A stretch of DNA of 64,000 nucleotides from Seiridium cupressi (taxonomy: Eukaryota; Ascomycota; Sordariomycetes; Amphisphaeriales; Sporocadaceae): contig JARVKI010000087.1 of NCBI GenBank assembly GCA_036674765.1, positions 67,792 through 131,791 on the forward strand. The letters run 5' to 3'. Shown here piece after piece: positions 1 to 13,000 of the stretch. The notes under the pieces are model-generated. The model made no database searches, was not told where the DNA came from, and saw only the letters and a program-made list of their open reading frames with translations. The position numbers and the translations under genes were made by a program. The stretch's first letter is position 1; every line of letters begins with the position of its first letter.

Positions 1-641
1 AGCTAAAACACCGTGATAGTATCGCAGCAAATCTCCTCCCGGCTTTTCTTGGAGTGTGGATCCTGTTAGGAAACGAGTATACTGTAACCTAGAGCCGGGC
101 ATCGGGAGAACGGCCGGACCGGTCCCGTCTTCGACAAGTATAAGCCGGAAGTCTTGCTAAAATCCAATTGCATATGCTCGATCACTCCTTTCTGGTTTTC
201 TCAAAAGGCCAACACCGTATCACCCTTCTGCCAGGCTCTAGACGAGCTGGTGTGGGTGACATTGGAGAAGATCTCAGCAAGTGAGCAACTCGTAAGAATA
301 CACGTTGGAGTATTATTTGAGCAGAAGAGGCAAGTAGTGCTCTGTTTAATACAGACAAAACCACTAGTCGCAGCAAAAAGATATCAAATCTTGCAGGAGA
401 ATAATGATAATGGTGTCGAGGTCATCGCGCTATGATCGAACATTACTGCTTGAAACGCAAAATTTTATTATCATTTCTTCATAAAATCACCAGGCTGCTC
501 CCGTATCAAAAACAATGAGGACTAACTGGTTAGTTCTTTTCCATGAAGACCAAAATCACTTGCAGCGAGCAAGCTGACTAAATCTATCCTCATAAAGTCA
601 CGACACCTCAGCAGGCCCATCTATTCCCGCTAGTAATCCCC
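1..641. other. 3' flank of pyruvate carboxylase, no gene seen
   Basis: Intergenic sequence beyond the stop codon of the pyruvate carboxylase gene. Short open frames on both strands have no recognisable motifs, and no tRNA-like fold was found. It may hold the 3' UTR of the neighbouring gene. Confidence 0.5.
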
Positions 642-3600
642 TTAGGCCTTGGTAATCTTGCATACCAAATCACTTCCATCTACAGAGTCACCTTCCTTGA
701 CTTGCAGACTGCCCACCTTACCGGCGTGCGGAGCGGATATGACCATCTCCATCTTCATGGCACTGAGGACAGCAAGTGGGTCGCCCTTCTTCACCTCGGA
801 GCCCTCCTTCACTCTCAGCTCAACAAGGACACCAGCCATTGGAGCACCGACCTGGCTGCTATCACCAGGGTCGGCCTTGGGCCTCGATACGTTCTCAACG
901 GAGGCCTTCTTGTCGTCGACGGTCACTTGTCGGACCTCGCCGTTCATCTCGTAGAATACTTCACGCTGACCGGTGCTTTCTGATAGGGGCCCGATAGCAA
1001 GCATCTTAAGGATCAGAACCTTACCCTTCTCGAGCTCAACGTGGAATTCCTCGCCAATCTCAGGCTTGGAGAGGAAGTACTTCGTAGGCAGCACGGAAAG
1101 ATCTCCAAACTGCTGTGTGAACTTCTTGTAGTCGTCGAAGACCTTGGGATACATGAGGTAAGAGGCCAGATCACATTCGGTGACTTCTCCCCACTTCTGG
1201 AGGAGCTCGGTGCGTGACTTCTTGAAGTCGACAGGGTCGAGGTAGAGACCCGGTCTCTTGTCAAACTTGCGGCGATTACGGAGAGCTTTACTTCGGAATG
1301 GTTCGGGGAACCCTTGATATGGTTGTCCCATCATGCCCTCAAGGAACTCATAGACCGATCCAGGGAAATCAAGCTCACCGGCACGGTCAATGACATCTTC
1401 GGGGGACAACTTGTTGGAAACCATGAACTGAGCCAAATCTCCGACAACCTTGGAGGTAGGAGTAACCTTGACGATGTCGCCAAGCAAGTCGTTGGCCTGC
1501 TCGTAAGCCTTCTTGGTCTCAGCCCACTGAGATCCGAGGCCGAGTGTCTGGGCTTGGAACATCATGTTGGTAAGTTGACCACCTGGAATTTCGTGCTCGT
1601 AAACCTCAGGGTCAGGACCGGCAAGATGAGCTTCGAAAGGCGAGTAGAGAAGACGGAGCTGAGCCCAGTAGGAATCCAAAGCTCTAACATGAGCAGGGTT
1701 CAAACCCGGATCGTGCTCGCTGCCCTCGAGAGAAGCGATGATGGCGTTGATGCTGGGCTGTGAAGTCATTCCTGATAGACTGTCCGTGGCGGCGTCAACG
1801 GCGTCAGCACCAGCCTTGGCGCAAGCGACCATGGAAGCAACACCAGTTCCTGCACTATCGTGGGTGTGAACATGAATAGGGAGGTCAGGGTACTTCTCGC
1901 GGATCGCCCCGATCAACAAGGTTGCTGCGTGGGGCTTCAAAACACCAGCCATATCCTTGATACCGAGAACATCAATGTCAAGTGCGACCAGCTTGTCAAC
2001 AAGCTCCAAGTAGTACTTCAGGTTGTACTTCTTCTTGGGGTTCAGCATATCACCGCTGTAGCAGACTAAGACACAAAACATGTCAGCTTCTTTCTGTCAT
2101 CGTGAATAAACAGGGCATCCCCGCTGGCTCGATGAGTATGGTACCAGAAACTGCACATTTCCGAGAAACAGGGGTCTATTGGGAGGTTGTTGTACTTACC
2201 AGTTCCTTCGGCTACACCGCCTGCCTTTTGGACGGCCTTGATACCAACCTCGAGTTGGTCAATATCGTTCAGAGCGTCAAAGACACGGAAGATATCGACA
2301 CCGTTCTCCTTGGCTTGCTTGACAAAGTGGTAGATCGCATTGTCAGGCAGTGAGGCGTAAGCAACACCGTTGGCGCCACGCAGCAGCATCTGGAAAGGAA
2401 TGTTGGGCACGAGCTTCCTCATCTTGCGGAGACGATCCCAAGGATCCTCATACAAGAAGCGCATGGCAACATCGAAAGTAGCGCCTCCCCAGCACTCCAA
2501 AGAGTAGAGATTGGACAGAGCATGGCTAGTCTCCTTGGCAATGCCCAAGAGATCCACAGTTCGGACACGGGTAGCTAGCAGAGACTGATGAGCATCACGC
2601 CAAGTCGTATCCATCAACAAACATCCCTTGTAGTCGCGAACAGCCTTGGCAAAGCCCTTGGGACCCTTCTCAAGTAGAATTTGTCTCCAGCCCTTGGTAG
2701 CGGGATGGGTGACGTCGATCTTGGAACCATCCTCGTTGAATAGTTGGGGAAGAATGAAATCGCCCTTGAACTTGGGCTCGCCAATTTGGCCCTTGATGCT
2801 GGAGCCGTTGACGGCAACGTCTCCAAGGTAGGCCAGAAGCTTCTGCGCACGGTTCTGACTACCGACCAGGTCGAAGAGTTGGGGTGTATCATCGATGAAA
2901 GTGGTCCAGCAGTTGCCGTCAATGAAAGTTGGGTGTGTGAGCAACGAGGCCAGGAAAGGGATGTTTGTCTTCACACCACGGATACGGAACTCAACGAGAG
3001 CTCTGAGAATCTTTCGGCGTGCGATCTCATACGTGGAACCCAAGCATGTGCACTTGACCAACATGGAGTCGTAGTAAGGAGTAATGACGGCACCGGCAAA
3101 GCCATTGCCACCGTCCAACCTTACACCGTTGCCGCCGGCTGAACGGTACACCTCGATCTTGCCTGTATCAGGCTGGAATCCCTTGGAGGGGTCCTCGGTC
3201 GTAATTCGGCATTGAATAGCGAAACCCCGGGTTGAGATTCTGTCCTGTGTTAAGCCGAGCTGTGCAAGGGTTGCACCGGCAGCAATCTGAATTTGAGCGG
3301 CTACGATGTCAATGCCGGTAATCTCCTCGGTGATGGTGTGTTCGACTTGGATACGGGGGTTTATCTCAATGAAGTAGTAGCGGTTCTGCTGATCCACCAA
3401 GAACTCGGCGGTACCGGCGTTTCTGTAGTTGACCGATTTGGCAAGCTTGACAGCGTCGGCGAGAATGGCATCTCGGGTAGCGGTAGGGAGATCCTTAGCA
3501 GGAGCGATCTCAACCACCTTCTGGTGTCTTCGCTGGACGGAACAGTCACGCTCGAACAGGTGAACGATGTTGCCGTGGTTGTCACCGAGCAGCTGGACTT

Positions 3601-4651
3601 CGATGTGCTTGGGCTTGTCCAAGAATCTTTCAACAAAGACTGTTCCGTTGCCAAAGGCGCTCTTGGCTTCCGATGTCGCTCGCTCGAAAGACTCCTGCAG
3701 ACTGGCCTGGTCGCGCACGACTCTCATACCACGACCACCACCACCGTAGGCGGCCTTGATGATTATGGGGAAACCGTATTCGTCGGTGAACTTCTTGACC
3801 TCCTCAAAGGTCTCAACAGCGCCTTCGGTTCCGGGTACAACAGGTACACCGGCGGCGATTGCTAGCGTTCGAGCCGAGACTTTATCACCGAGAGCATCGA
3901 TAACTTCGGGCGAAGGTCCGACAAACTATAGTGCAAGTGCGAATTAGCTCAGTTATTATTGGCAAGAACGTGGTGAAACAGGATGAATAATGTACTTACG
4001 ATCAGGCCAGCTTTTTCAACGTTTCGTGCAAACCCAGCATTCTCTGACAGGAAACCATATCCTGAATTGTGTAAGCCAATCAGTTGTCAACATGGCTGAG
4101 TGTAGAAGCTTACCTGGGTGGATCATCTGGGCACCGTGTTCAACGGCGATCTTGATGATCTCGTCGCCCGCCAGATAAGCGCCGACCGGTGTGTACTGGC
4201 CACGCTTTCCGATGACATATGCTTCGTCGGCCTCTGTAAACGTTCAAGTGTTAGCCCGAACATTCCAATTCGAGTCCTTCCCATTTTTCTTGTGCAGTCC
4301 AGCTGACTGATTGCACCAACCCCGCCAAAGACCTATAGATAAAAGAATGGGAGATAACGTACTCTGTCTGTGCATACTCAACCGATCCTCATAACTGAAG
4401 ACAGCGACCGTGTGCAAACTCAACTCGTGCGCCGTCCTGAAGATACGGATGGGAATTTCGCCACGGTTGGCTACCAGCAGCTTCTTCAGCTGCATAATAG
4501 AGCTGTTCGCTCGGATGTGGTGGATGTTCTGGGACTTCTTGGGGGCCTGGCCCTCCTCGAAGACATCCTCGGTGTCCTCGCCAGCCGCCTCCTTGGCCGC
4601 TTTCAGGTCCTTGAGGTCAGGGACCTTGCCCAATTCGGAGATTTCGGCCAT
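642..4651 (-). CDS. PYC: Pyruvate carboxylase (biotin-dependent, anaplerotic)
   Basis: Carboxylates pyruvate to oxaloacetate using ATP and bicarbonate, feeding the TCA cycle and aspartate synthesis. Five exons: 4651-4363, 4233-4114, 4061-4000, 3925-2200, 2065-642, giving 1206 residues, the usual length for fungal PYC. Domain order: biotin carboxylase beginning KKLLVANRGEIPIRIFRTA with a GGGGRGMRVV ATP-grasp loop; carboxyltransferase with DTTWRDAHQSLLATR; C-terminal biotinyl domain with LSAMKMEM, biotin on about Lys1170. The start is the ATG at 4651 opening MAEISELGKVPDLKDLK; this acidic N-terminus has no mitochondrial presequence, so a cytosolic enzyme is inferred, as in other filamentous fungi. 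The last intron joins GVAEGT to VCYSGD in frame. MPC1 is the next recognisable gene upstream on the same strand. Confidence 0.97.
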
Positions 4652-7600
4652 CTCGTCTGTGATTGTTGTTGAGTATAGTCCGTGGTTTGTTGGTGAGTGC
4701 AAGACGGACGGACAAGCTTAAGTAGGTGGGGCAGAGCGAAAGTCAATTGGGTAGCGGGCGTGGGAGGAACTCTGGTCCTGCGTCAAGTTCGGGGAGCCGA
4801 GGGAGACGGATGGGGGGGGATAATAAAAGTTTGATTATCGCAAAGCTCGACTCGACGGTTTGACTAAACCGACCAGCTTGCCTTTGACGATAATGGTGGT
4901 GGTTGGCACGGCCAAAACGGATTCGGCGAGAGAAAGCTACTGGGAGCTCTCACTGTCTCACGTCTGACGTAACAGCACTAAAGTAGGGCGCGAGGTCGTA
5001 GCTCCCTCTGCTGGAGGTAGGGATTAGAGACGTGGGGTGTGTTTGATAAGTGTCGAGGGGCCGCTGGTGTTCGAAGACAGCCAAAAACGCAAAAGCCGCT
5101 TCGACTTGTTGGACCGCGCAGAACCGAGAACAGGGGCAGATGTGCGTCCGGTCCGAGGAAACAGTATTACGCAAGACGATGAAGTGAAGGGAGCAGGTGA
5201 ACGGGATCGGTGAGAGGGAGGAGGGGAATCGAAGTGATCTTATGGTCTGGCACTGGGGAGCACTAGGCGTAGGGACGTGCTAGGAGTTACTAGGTACATG
5301 AAAAGTAGGTTGGCCAGGACGGGCCCCGACCCAAGGGCTTTCTTCAAGGTTGCTAGGCTGCACATAGCAAACGGCGGTAGACTACCTGGTGCAGCTCAGA
5401 GCAGCGCCGAGCATCCCAGTGGATGAGTTTTAGTTTGAGGGGATTTCCTATCGAGCATCCTGAGTCCAATCATCCTTGTCTGATACAGAGAGCATACTCC
5501 GTCCGTGTACACCCCAAGCAACTGGCAGTAGCTACATATGGGGGCCAGAGTCTTGGGAGCCCGCTTCCCAAACGTCTGATCCCTCACAATTGTGTTACCT
5601 TTTTAGCACTGAAGAGCTCAAGTACTCGAGATGACATGAATAGGTACGCAACCACCCACACCACGGTCACTGAGGCCGTGGTTTGTCTGTCTGGTCTGTC
5701 TGTGTCCCGCTTTGTCACGGCACATGCTAATGGAGACCTCGGGGACCCAGGCCGAGCTCTGACACAGCTGCGATCGCGGGGAGCTTTTTCTTTTTTCACA
5801 CCTCTAAAAGCGCGTGGGGAGATTTGGCGGGGGTTCCTTCGCTCCTCGCTACCCGATACACTGGTACAGGCGTAGCTTTGCTGATGTTTGGTACTACAAA
5901 CCCAGATAATTCCCACTTCCGAGGTCTTACAGCATTAACTGTACCATTGATGCATCTCCGTGTCTTACGTGGCAGTAAACACTCCTTTATCAGCCACATG
6001 CTTTGCGGTGCAATAGTAGTGTTGATCGCCCAGGATGGACTGCTTTTGCTTGACGTAAACCCTGAGACGATCAAAGTAGGTATTACCGGCGGCGCGGCAT
6101 TAGAAAGACTGCCGCATAGCATGCCAAGGTCGCATAGCTGCTGGGCTGATTGACCAACCAGAGGCCCGGGATAGTACAGCTTCACTTGCCCGCCCCAATG
6201 AGCTTTGACACAATTGGCATCTCAACAAAGACTCATCAGTGAGCGACCCGACCATTTCTCGTCAATGGCAAGGCCGTTCGGGACTTTGATGTCCTCACGG
6301 CTCCAGCTAACCTAGGTAAATCGCGACTCTTGCGTGTTTTCTCCGGAAATTCCATAGGCACATTTACTCCCGAGGGTCGAGACCTGCTCGTCATTTGCTC
6401 TTCCGATAAGCGAAGGCCAGGGTCGCCCGTGAGACATTGACATGTCCCACGGGTACGAGGCTGAGCCGAGGGTAATTGTCCAACACAACAAGCCCTTTCG
6501 CGGACAGCTTCCGATTGCTGTACCTGACGGCAAAGAAGCGGGGACTATCGACTTCAACCGTGGTATTTCTCGAGTCAACTTACGATATGGGCAGCTGCTT
6601 GGATGCGCAGTCCCGTACGCCCGTGAAACAATTATCGCTGTTGTACCGCATCACTCGGCCTGCTTGGCCATCTCGCACAGCCGGCGCGGCGTTTCTCATG
6701 TCCACAGACCGGACCCATCTGCGCACATCTGCCCGCCTCAACTAGCACTTGCGATCGGCAGTCTAATGTCACTCATCGTGCATGTACCGTAGCAATATAA
6801 ATTACTCAGACACCCAAACGGGGGTCGAGACTATTTAGTCCTGGGATCATCCGCAGCTGCTTCATTGTGTTTGCGTATCAGCGCTGCCAAGGGAGCTGCT
6901 CGGCCAATCTGGCGTCCTTGGCTCTGACTTTGTTGATCTCCATGTGGCTTGGCTTGTCCGTGTTCGTTCATTCACCGCCGCCGAGATCGATAAATGGTTT
7001 CAATTCCGTCTCTCGGCAAGGTGGTTTGGACCCTGGATTATGACCATGCGAAACATGGGCGCTTGGTGATGATGGCCTTTCAGGCTGTTCTTGGCCGACT
7101 TCGGCAGGACTATGACGAGGCTGATGAGAGGACCCTGCTTGCGACATTTTTTGTGTTTCTTTGGCGCAGGTCCACCAAGGAGAAATTCTTCTGCGATCAC
7201 ACAAACCGCTTTCATGTGCCTTGGCGTCATGAGTCAAACGCCAAGTCGACCGTGTCTTGTTGAAGAGATGGACATGCAGCCTTATCCAAGTCCATTCGCT
7301 GAAGTGGGCGGGAGCTTGGGACATCAATGCCGAGAAGGGGAGCTCCCAGCGTGGGGGCGACTAAGGACAAAACGCCGAAATAACAATGAGTGCGGAATAC
7401 TGCACTGCGATCGCAATGCCCCATGACCATCGGCCATGTTGAAAAGAGTGTTTCGTTCCGCTGGCGGACGTTGACCCCAGCATAAAGATACAAATGTGGT
7501 TGGAGGGTATGGTAAGCTTTTGATGGCGTGGGGCGACTTGAGCCGATATTGAATACACCAATAAGAGGTGGACTTGAAAGCCGTCTGCACTGCATAGATT

Positions 7601-8411
7601 CCCGTAATACAAATAAGTTTGGAGAGTATCAGCGGTTGGCCCCAAAGGTTGCATATAATGGGGCGTTCCTGACATAGATAGGTTTCCAAGCAACATTTGA
7701 TACCTGTGCTTGGCCCTCTTAAAGTCACGCACACGACCAATCAATCCTATGGAATATCACTGTAGCTTGCTATATTTGCCATGATCTTACATGCGTCAAG
7801 CCAATAATCATGTTCCCGGGGATACATTGTTGAGTTGTTGTTCATATGAGGTGAGGTCTCATCATCTGCACATTCCATCTCGGCTACATGGGCACCTGCA
7901 TATCGCTTGAACGGAGGACGCCATGAATATCTCTCTACAGTAGAGTGGGTATTACATCAAGGGGATAACCGCGCCAGCGAACAACCCAAGTGCAGCTTAG
8001 GATATGAAGAGACATGGGCAGGTTAGAATCAGACCATCCATCACTTCCGCACCAATGGGGCTACGATTGATTCTGATCAACCCACCAATCCTCGCAAGGC
8101 ATCATGCCGGAGCCCACTCCTTCCAACTCGAACCTCTGGTCCACGTCCAATGAGTCTGAAAGCACTAGGCAATCGGCTTTGTAGTAAATCGACGTAATAG
8201 TATAAAACCATGCTCGGCGGGGAATTGCCGAGCCTATAGATGCTACAGAAATGCAGGGCCGACATACTTCTACTTCCGCGGCCGTGCTCTATCATCAACC
8301 CCTCGTGATCTCTATCGCGGCAATATAGCCGTGTCGATACATGCAGATCTCCCCCATTCCATTGCATTGTTGGCTTTATTCTCGTGACTAGCCGTCTCCA
8401 GTCCCAGACAC
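4652..8411. other. Long intergenic region between PYC and MPC1
   Basis: 3.8 kb without a gene I can support. The part just above 4651 should hold the PYC promoter and 5' UTR. All open frames are short, overlap on opposite strands and show no domain motif or convincing exon chain. The 8077-8367 frame probably lies in the MPC1 3' UTR. A non-coding RNA or a rapidly evolving gene cannot be excluded. Confidence 0.4.
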
Positions 8412-9284
8412 TTATTTCGCAACGGCATCCTTGACCTTCTCCCCAGCCTCGGCGACCTTATCTTTCACATCGGCCAGCGCGCCCTGAGCAGCCTGCTCCT
8501 TGCCACCCCAGTAATGCCAGTTCACAAAGCGGTAGCCTTGCGTCAGTTGGGAGCACTCGTTGATAAAGTGGCAGGCGAACAGGAGGTAGTTCTGGGGTGT
8601 CACGGCGAGGGAGTATCGCATGAAGGTGGCCGAATAGACGGTAAGAGCGGCGGTCATTTGCCCAGAGATCCTAGGATAAGTCCATGTTAGTGAAACGTCA
8701 TTGGTGTGAGGACCCAATCTGGCCATCAGAAGCAGCAGGTATGAAGTCCGCTCGAAGCGCGCTTGAGTAGAATAATGTGAGGACATACAGATCAGGGGAC
8801 TTCTGCGCATCGGCAATGGCGGCAATGGGAATACCGAAGTTGGACGCCGGACCCCAGAAATCTGTCGTACAAGGGATTAGCCGTCTGACTATGTCTTGAA
8901 ATGTTGCAAAAGCCAAAACATGTCTCTCCAAAAGCTGCACCGTGAGATCGAAGGGTATATGGCTCGCCGTCGAGATCGTAGACTGATTGCGCAGCAGCGA
9001 TGCTAGCATGGCTAGCGACAGCATTTGCACCAATACTTCTAATGTATCTACAGCACCATCTTCACTGGCCTTCCTGACAGAATCGAAGCTATAGTTCAAA
9101 GAACCTGTGGGTGCAGCTCTTCTCCCAACATGCTGAGGCTCGATCGGACTTAACGGAGCTTTTCCGGATTCAGGGTCTAAAGTAGAGCTGACAACGAGCG
9201 GTTTTACGTACGTGTCGAGCAGAAGTAGCTCAGGGTCGGGTTGGACCTGATCTTGGCATTGACAGCTTTGAAGAAGGCGGCCAT
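8412..9284 (-). CDS. MPC1: Mitochondrial pyruvate carrier subunit MPC1
   Basis: Subunit of the inner-membrane heterodimer that imports pyruvate into the mitochondrial matrix. Three exons: 9284-9212, 8861-8789, 8670-8412 (73+73+259 nt), giving 134 residues, close to the family length. Junctions restore the MPC1 signature: exon 1 ends in STH and exon 2 continues FWGPASNFGIPIAAIAD; exon 3 resumes LISGQMTAALTVYSATFMR, then NYLLFACHFINECSQLTQGY. The first intron is 350 nt, unusually long here. The C-terminus is a charged alanine-rich helix (DVKDKVAEAGEKVKDAVAK) beyond the minimal carrier fold, which is a common fungal extension. FWGPASNFG is diagnostic for MPC1 rather than MPC2. It lies upstream of PYC on the same strand, so two pyruvate-handling proteins are neighbours. 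Confidence 0.95.
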
Positions 9285-10030
9285 CTTGACGGGTCGATAA
9301 TCGGTGGACTGGGGAGGCGGACTCGGTGGGCTATCGTCAGTCGCGTGAGGTTGGAGGGAAGTCAATTGACGATTATCAAAACGTTGGCTCCGATTTGGAG
9401 GTCCGCTGCCATAGCTGGCGGGAAAAATTTGGGGTGGACCTCCGAAGCTGGCCAATATCCACTAAAACGAATTATCTAGTCACGTGTCTCCCTCGCCTTC
9501 AATAGCAAGATACATTTCACAGGGGTACAAGGTGGCCATCCACATTTTGTTTATCTAGCACCTGACACGAACTTTGGCTGCAAGATAGTCGATTTACTTT
9601 TGGGAATTCTCACGCCTCATTAACAAACGATAACACTCAAATTGACTATCATACATTTCCTGCGCATCTCTCGACTCCAAATGGACAGAAATGCTCATTT
9701 TCCGGCCCACGACTCTAGTAGAACATCGCCTGCAAAGCAAGAATTACCACCAACCAGAGGATTCTGTTCGCTCTTTACATCATCGGGAGTCGACCCCTAT
9801 GGAGAGTATCCAGGGCCCAATCCAGTGGGTTCCCCCAGTGAAGATTTAATGTCTTAACTGGGATTGTATTCTGAGCCTCCCCTTGATTCCTGTCTTGCTT
9901 TGTCCCTAAGTCCAAGCCCATTGTGAGAATGCGGCATGAGGTAAGGTCCAAAGGCGGTGTTCATGACTGGGCCATGACAAGACAAGGATGCAAGAGCAGG
10001 CACCAAAACAACAGCCGGCGTTGGTGCTGA
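9285..10030. other. MPC1 upstream region / clathrin 3' flank
   Basis: About 750 bases between the MPC1 start and the clathrin heavy chain stop, both on the minus strand. It should contain the MPC1 promoter. The short plus-strand frame at 9642-9857 has no recognisable content. Confidence 0.45.
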
Positions 10031-13000
10031 CTAGAAGCCGAAGCCGGTGGGCTGCGGTGCAAAGCCATTTGTCTGTCCGAATGGAGCAGGCGAGGCTCTG
10101 CCAGGAGCACCACCTGGCCCAGCTGTGATCATGAGGCGGTTGCCGCCAAGAATGGGCGTCTGCTCCTCGTCCTTCTCCTGAGACTTCTCCTTGGCTTTCC
10201 GAGCCTCATTGTCAGCCTTGAGTAGAGACAGCTCCTTGGTCTGCTGTGCGAGCATGTTGATCATGTAAGGCATGGTGAAGTCGTGTAGTCCGTGGCGCCA
10301 AGACAGCTCAAGGATCAGGTCTGGCCGGATGAGGTCGTAGCATGCGTACATCATACCGACATAGCATTCCTTACTGCCGATGTCGACAAACTAAAGTTGG
10401 GTCAGTACAACGAAATCGTCTCAAACTTTGAACTGGTAGGGAAACTCACGTATCGGAGCAGCTCCTCCACAACCTCCGACTTGGCTGAGATCGCCGCAGT
10501 CTCGATGGCGTCCTTGTAGAGCTTGTCCTGCTTCGAGAGAGCGATGGACTTTTCCCATCTCTTTGTCTTGCGGTAGATGTTAGCTGCAATTTGTCGGAAG
10601 AAAACGAGATCATGCTTCTCAAGGCGGCCAACAAGCTCCGTAGCATCGTAGTTGTCGTAGTTCTCAACCGAGTCGCGGAGTGTCTTGTAGTCCTCCTCCT
10701 CAATGAGAAGATCGTTGATGGCGTCATTGACCGTGCGCTTGTTCTGTTGTTGCACATTCAACAAGAAAGGCTTGATCAGCGGCAAGTTGTCCGACTTCTG
10801 GAACAACTTAACCACTCGGTTGACGTCAATGCGGGGAGTGAGAGACTGCAAGAGATCTGTAAGCAACGAGGGATGTTGCTCCAGGTAGAAGTTGATGGCT
10901 CGGTAGTAGATCTCCAGGTTGGCAACCTTGACTACAATATCCTTGAATTGCTGATGTTCCCAAGAGTTTTCTGCGCGCTCCATCACGGCGAGGGCAGCAT
11001 TGTCGAACTCGTCATAGTGGTAGTAGCAGAATACCAACTCAGGCCAGAGGTTGGCCTCTTCGCAAGCCCGAATGAGCTTCGGCAAGTTCATTCTGCTCCA
11101 GAACAACTTGATATGCTCCATGAGTCTTTCTGGGTGATACTTGGAGAGAGCAATGCCAAGCTCTGTGAACATGCCCATGTGCGCACGCTCCAAACCGAGT
11201 CCAGACTCAAGTAGCTCGATGAGCTCGTCAAAGTAGCCCTCATACTCATATTGCTTGACCAGTGCTTGCAGTTGTTCGGCATCCACGATCAGATTGAGAC
11301 CGCAGATCTTGGCAAGGCGGAACTCCTTCTTGTTCACACAAGCACCGTGAACCTCGCGCCACACGCGGATGTTGTTGGCTTTACGAGCGGATTCCACAGC
11401 AGCTTGGTAGTCGTCCAGGTGAACAAGAGTGGTGGCAAGCTTGGCCCAGTTCGAGATGCTGGTGTAGAAGATCTTGGCAGCCTGGTAGTGGCCTTCATTG
11501 GCCGCCTTATCACCTGACTCTTCAATGTTCGCGACGTTAGTGCCGCGCAGGAAGTCCTCGAGTTCGCCCAATTGATCAAGTCGAGCAAAACAGAAAGCAA
11601 GTGCCGTGTCGATGGGCGGCTCACGTAGAGTCTTACGGGCCATACGCAAGAACTTGACGAGATCCTCATCCTTGCCGGCGTGAGTCGCGACTTCAATGAC
11701 TTCCTCATAGTTACGAGGGTCACCAGCCTTGATGTAGGACTCAATCGCATCTGTGACGCGGAGTCCATCAAGCTGCGCTTTGGCGACCTTGCTCCAAACT
11801 TCGGGTAGGTCAACCTCATCGGCAAAGGCACTTGCACGGTCGATGCTAACCACATGCTCCACCAAGACGGCGACCGCAGCAGTCTGGTTGCCAGCCTTCT
11901 TGAAGATGTCGAATGCTTCCTCGTAAAGACCGACATTAATACAGAGGTGAGCACACTCATCAGGCTCGTATGCATCCAGACGCTGGATGTAGTCGGCCAC
12001 CTTGCTCTTGTCGGCCCGAGCGGCCGTGAGAATGAGTAAGTTCTGCAGACTAGCGTTGTCGTTGAATGGCGAAGGCTCGATGACAATCTTCTCCAACAGC
12101 TCAATAAGCTCCGAAGGCAAGTCAGCTTTCAAGAAGGCCGAGACAGCCTCGGAGACCTTAGCTGGATCACTGCACTCGGGGACTGCGGTAGCGACGACCT
12201 GGTCAATAACCGATCGGCGGTGGATATTGTTTTCGCTGAGGACAAATGCCCACAGATCACGATCGGAACGTTCCAACAGATAGCGGGCTTGGGCTCTATA
12301 CATGGAGTTCTCGTTGGTAATGTTGATCAACTCGAGGTCGTTCTGGCCCTTCTGATAGGCGATGAAGGCGAGGTTAGGATCGCGCTTCTCGCAATATTTA
12401 CCGACACTAAGGGTATCATATTGATCGTTCTCTTTCAGGAACTTATCTGGGTTGTTGTTCGAGTCGATGTAGATCTTGGCCAGGGCATTGTATACGGCCT
12501 GTTGCTGGTTGCCTGCTGCCAGGGTAGCTTCGAGGAAGGGCAGCAACAACTTGAGACGGTTCCTCGTCTCAACCTCGTGGACTAGAGCGTCGATAGGAAT
12601 AGAGGCCGGGTTGACTGATGCAAGGAGACTCTTGATTTGCGACTCATCGCAATCCACATCGAGCAAGCCACCAACAACCTGAGGAGTCCTGCCAGGATTG
12701 ATGCCCTGGACATACTTCTCGATCGATTCAAACTGTTGTTGCTGGTACAAGTACAGAATCAGGTCATGAACCATATCGAATCGATCGCAGACTGTGATCA
12801 GGGGGAGTTGCTCGGGAAGACGTGCTTCCTTGAGGAAGTTCTTGACTTTTTCGGGATTGTAGAACTGGCTGTCGCGGCAGATGCGTTGTACTTCATTAAA
12901 CTGGCCAATCTTGGTAGCAGCTTCGATATATTTGAAGTTCACATCTGGGTCCTCAGACATGTTCACTACACTTCCGAGGTAGTAGAATAGACCCTCGAAA

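Noticed and set aside
3293..3865. 190-codon plus-strand frame opposite PYC
   Set aside because: Antisense shadow of a strongly conserved coding exon.
10591..11214. Long plus-strand frame opposite clathrin
   Set aside because: Antisense shadow of the clathrin heavy chain coding sequence; several similar frames across 10.4-14.5 kb have the same origin.
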